From contig QHZX01000237.1 of assembly GCA_003224835.1 (NCBI GenBank), forward strand, positions 1 to 6,334: 6,334 nt of DNA. The letters are read 5' to 3'. The position numbers were made by a program, and so were the translations under genes. This document shows, one piece after another, positions 4,553 to 6,334 of this stretch. The stretch is from Acidobacteriota bacterium (GTDB lineage Bacteria > Acidobacteriota > Terriglobia > Terriglobales > Acidobacteriaceae). The notes beneath the pieces were generated by a model that searched no databases, was not told the origin of the DNA, and was given only the letters and a program-made list of their open reading frames with translations. How positions within the stretch are numbered: the first letter of the stretch is position 1; each line of letters opens with the position of its first letter.

Positions 4553-6334
4553 TATTCCTCGCTCTCTCCGGCCAATCCTGATCGCGGCTCTTGCATCCAC
4601 AGCATTGCTGCGCCCATTGGCGTCCTCAGCCGAACAGTTGCCTCGTTTCGCGGATTTTGAGGACATTGCCGAAAAAGCTGGTCTCACGATGACCAATGTC
4701 TTCGGCGGCGTGGATACGAAGAAATACATCATCGAGACTACCGGTACCGGGATCGCAATTTTTGATTACGACAACGACGGCTGGCTCGACATTTTCATCG
4801 TGAATGGCACCACGCTCGACCAGCGTCCCGCCGACAACGCTCCTACGAATCATCTGTACCACAACAATCACGACGGCACGTTCACCGATGTCACGGCGAA
4901 GTCTGGCCTCGTCGCCACAGGCTGGGGACAAGGTGTTTGCGTCGGCGATTATGACAACGATGGCTGGGACGACCTGTACGTGACCTACTACGGCAAGAAC
5001 CGGCTGTATCACAATGAACGTGGCGTGTTCAAAGAAGTCAGTGGCCAGGCGGCAGTCGCCGGATCCGGAAAAGCCTGGGGCAGCGGATGCGCTTTCGTGG
5101 ATTATGACCGCGACGGGCTGCTCGACTTAGTTGTGGCTAACTATGTCGATTTCGACATCTCAACCGCTCCCGCCCCTGGCGAACGCGCTTCGTGCGTCTG
5201 GAAGGGTGTGCCGGTGATGTGTGGCCCGCGCGGCCTGCCGGGTGCCAAAAACATTCTCTATCACAATCTTGGTGGCGGAAAATTCGAGGATGTCACGACG
5301 AAAGCGCATATCGACAACGCCACAGGTCACTACGCACTGAGCATCTCTACCCTCGACTATGACGACGACGGATGGCCGGATATTTACATTGCCTGCGACA
5401 GCACGCCCAGCATTCTGTATCACAACAATCATGACGGCACATTCACCGACGTCGCCATAGTCGCGGGAGCAGCTTTCAACGAAGATGGCCGCGCCCAGGC
5501 TGGGATGGGAAGCACCATCGCCGACTTCAATGGCGACGGCAAACTCGACATCTTCCGCACGAATTTTTCAGACGACACTTCCACTCTGTATCGCAACAAC
5601 GGAAACGGCACATTTGACGATGTAACTTTTGCAGCCGGGCTTGGTTTGCACACGCAATATCTTGGCTGGGGAACGATGTTCTTCGACTTTGATAATGACG
5701 GCTGGCCCGATCTTTTATTGGCGAATGGCCATGTTTATCCAGAGGTTGATAAGCAGCATCTCGGCAGCAACTTTCAGGAGCCCAAGATTCTGTACCGCAA
5801 TAATGGAAATGGCACGTTCACAGATATTTCGGCCGAGGCCGGATCAGGCATCACGAAGTCGACATCCGCCCGAGGTCTCGCTGTCGGCGATCTCTGGAAC
5901 AGCGGCCACCTTTCTGCCGTAATCAGCAATATGAATGCCCATCCAAGTCTGCTGGTGAACGGGATCAAATCACCGAATCACTGGATCGCATTCCGCACCA
6001 TCGGCACAAAATCCAATCGCGACGGCATTGGCTCGCGCCTGACTCTAAGCGCCGCCGGACGCCTGCGTGTAGACGAAGTGCGCAGCGGCTCCAGTTATTC
6101 ATCCAGCAGCGACATGCGAGTGCATTTCGGGCTGGGAGCGACAGACAGGATTGATTTTGTTGAGGTTCGCTGGCCTAGCGGACTGCAAGAGCGCTTCACG
6201 GGACTGAGAGTCGATTTGATTCACGATTTGAAAGAAGGAACCGGCACCGCAGTAACCGTCGGCAAGAAAGCACGCCGAATTCTCTTTGCACCAGCTGAGC
6301 AAGCAAACGTATATTCTCCGTTTGCTTTGAAACA
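4533..6334 (+). CDS. CRTAC1-family secreted beta-propeller protein: FG-GAP/VCBS repeats plus ASPIC/UnbV domain (C-terminus cut by window)
   Basis: Six hundred codons are open to the right edge. Residues 1-33 look like a signal peptide (basic start, then PILIAALASTALL, cleavage near SSA-EQ), so the protein is exported. Six FG-GAP/VCBS calcium-binding loops of DxDxDG type start at residues 78 (DYDNDG), 139 (DYDNDG), 190 (DYDRDG), 275 (DYDDDG), 331 (DFNGDG) and 385 (DFDNDG). A degenerate seventh at 453 (DLWNSG) suggests a seven-bladed propeller (inference). Between loops three and four is a Cys221/Cys230 segment (CVWKGVPVMCGPRGLPG), which I recall as usual in bacterial members. Residues about 482-560 are the ASPIC/UnbV domain (NHWIAFRTIG, DGIGSRL, EVRSGSSYSSSSDMRVHFGLG, VEVRWPSG). 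These proteins are thought to bind ligands at the cell surface; the exact role is unknown. ATG at 4533 is chosen, though GTG at 4530 is directly in frame; AGGTG at 4526 is too close to be a good Shine-Dalgarno. It is divergent from the TPR gene. Confidence 0.93.
   Translation, partial: MRFRASSIPRSLRPILIAALASTALLRPLASSAEQLPRFADFEDIAEKAGLTMTNVFGGVDTKKYIIETTGTGIAIFDYDNDGWLDIFIVNGTTLDQRPADNAPTNHLYHNNHDGTFTDVTAKSGLVATGWGQGVCVGDYDNDGWDDLYVTYYGKNRLYHNERGVFKEVSGQAAVAGSGKAWGSGCAFVDYDRDGLLDLVVANYVDFDISTAPAPGERASCVWKGVPVMCGPRGLPGAKNILYHNLGGGKFEDVTTKAHIDNATGHYALSISTLDYDDDGWPDIYIACDSTPSILYHNNHDGTFTDVAIVAGAAFNEDGRAQAGMGSTIADFNGDGKLDIFRTNFSDDTSTLYRNNGNGTFDDVTFAAGLGLHTQYLGWGTMFFDFDNDGWPDLLLANGHVYPEVDKQHLGSNFQEPKILYRNNGNGTFTDISAEAGSGITKSTSARGLAVGDLWNSGHLSAVISNMNAHPSLLVNGIKSPNHWIAFRTIGTKSNRDGIGSRLTLSAAGRLRVDEVRSGSSYSSSSDMRVHFGLGATDRIDFVEVRWPSGLQERFTGLRVDLIHDLKEGTGTAVTVGKKARRILFAPAEQANVYSPFALK
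4854..5453 (+). repeat. Diverged internal direct repeats encoding the propeller blade edge LYHNN-DGTFTDV
   Basis: The 39 bases at 4854-4892 and at 5415-5453 encode the same 13 residues (LYHNNHDGTFTDV) with four base differences, all synonymous. Looser copies lie at 5586 (LYRNNGNGTFDDV) and 5790 (LYRNNGNGTFTDI). They mark the recurring strand between propeller blades and are part of the gene, not a mobile repeat. Confidence 0.7.

Noticed and set aside
4301..4660. A 119-codon plus-strand frame crossing the divergent promoter
   Set aside because: It overlaps the start regions of both the TPR and CRTAC1-family genes in the wrong frame or strand and has no protein character.
4626..5012. Minus-strand frames rich in valine and isoleucine opposite the propeller gene
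   Set aside because: The hydrophobic composition is the antisense reading of the Asp-rich DxDxDG codons, not a membrane protein.

Overview
The window carries four protein-coding genes and no RNA gene, mobile element or CRISPR array that I can recognise. The style of the proteins points to a soil-type member of the Acidobacteriota (Terriglobia-like). The markers are an Oar-like TonB-dependent receptor with an N-terminal carboxypeptidase-regulatory domain, a membrane-anchored winged-helix protein of a kind common in that phylum, a long TPR protein, and a CRTAC1/ASPIC-UnbV beta-propeller protein. The phylum is an inference from protein style, not from a marker gene.

Layout from left to right: (1) 1-1035, minus strand, the first 345 codons of a TonB-dependent receptor that runs off the left edge. 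(2) 1036-1453, an AT-richer intergenic region between two divergent genes. It holds two copies of the dyad GTTAC-N6-GTAAG, one near each gene, and an unusual cluster of GTTAC/GTAAC pentamers. (3) 1454-2731, plus strand, a ToxR-like protein: cytoplasmic winged-helix DNA-binding domain, one transmembrane segment, and a periplasmic domain of about 245 residues that I do not recognise. (4) 2733-4436, minus strand, a 567-residue exported or anchored protein of about 15 TPRs. It converges on the regulator gene, with one base between the two stop codons. (5) 4437-4532, a compact divergent promoter region with a 10-bp perfect inverted repeat. (6) 4533-6334, plus strand, a CRTAC1-family secreted propeller protein cut by the right edge, probably near its natural C-terminus.

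Working model (inference): the one-spanner regulator senses a periplasmic signal and may control the divergent receptor gene and itself through the GTTAC dyads. The TPR and propeller proteins form a second divergent pair in the envelope. Each gene family is known. The least described parts are the periplasmic domain of the regulator and its possible operator array.
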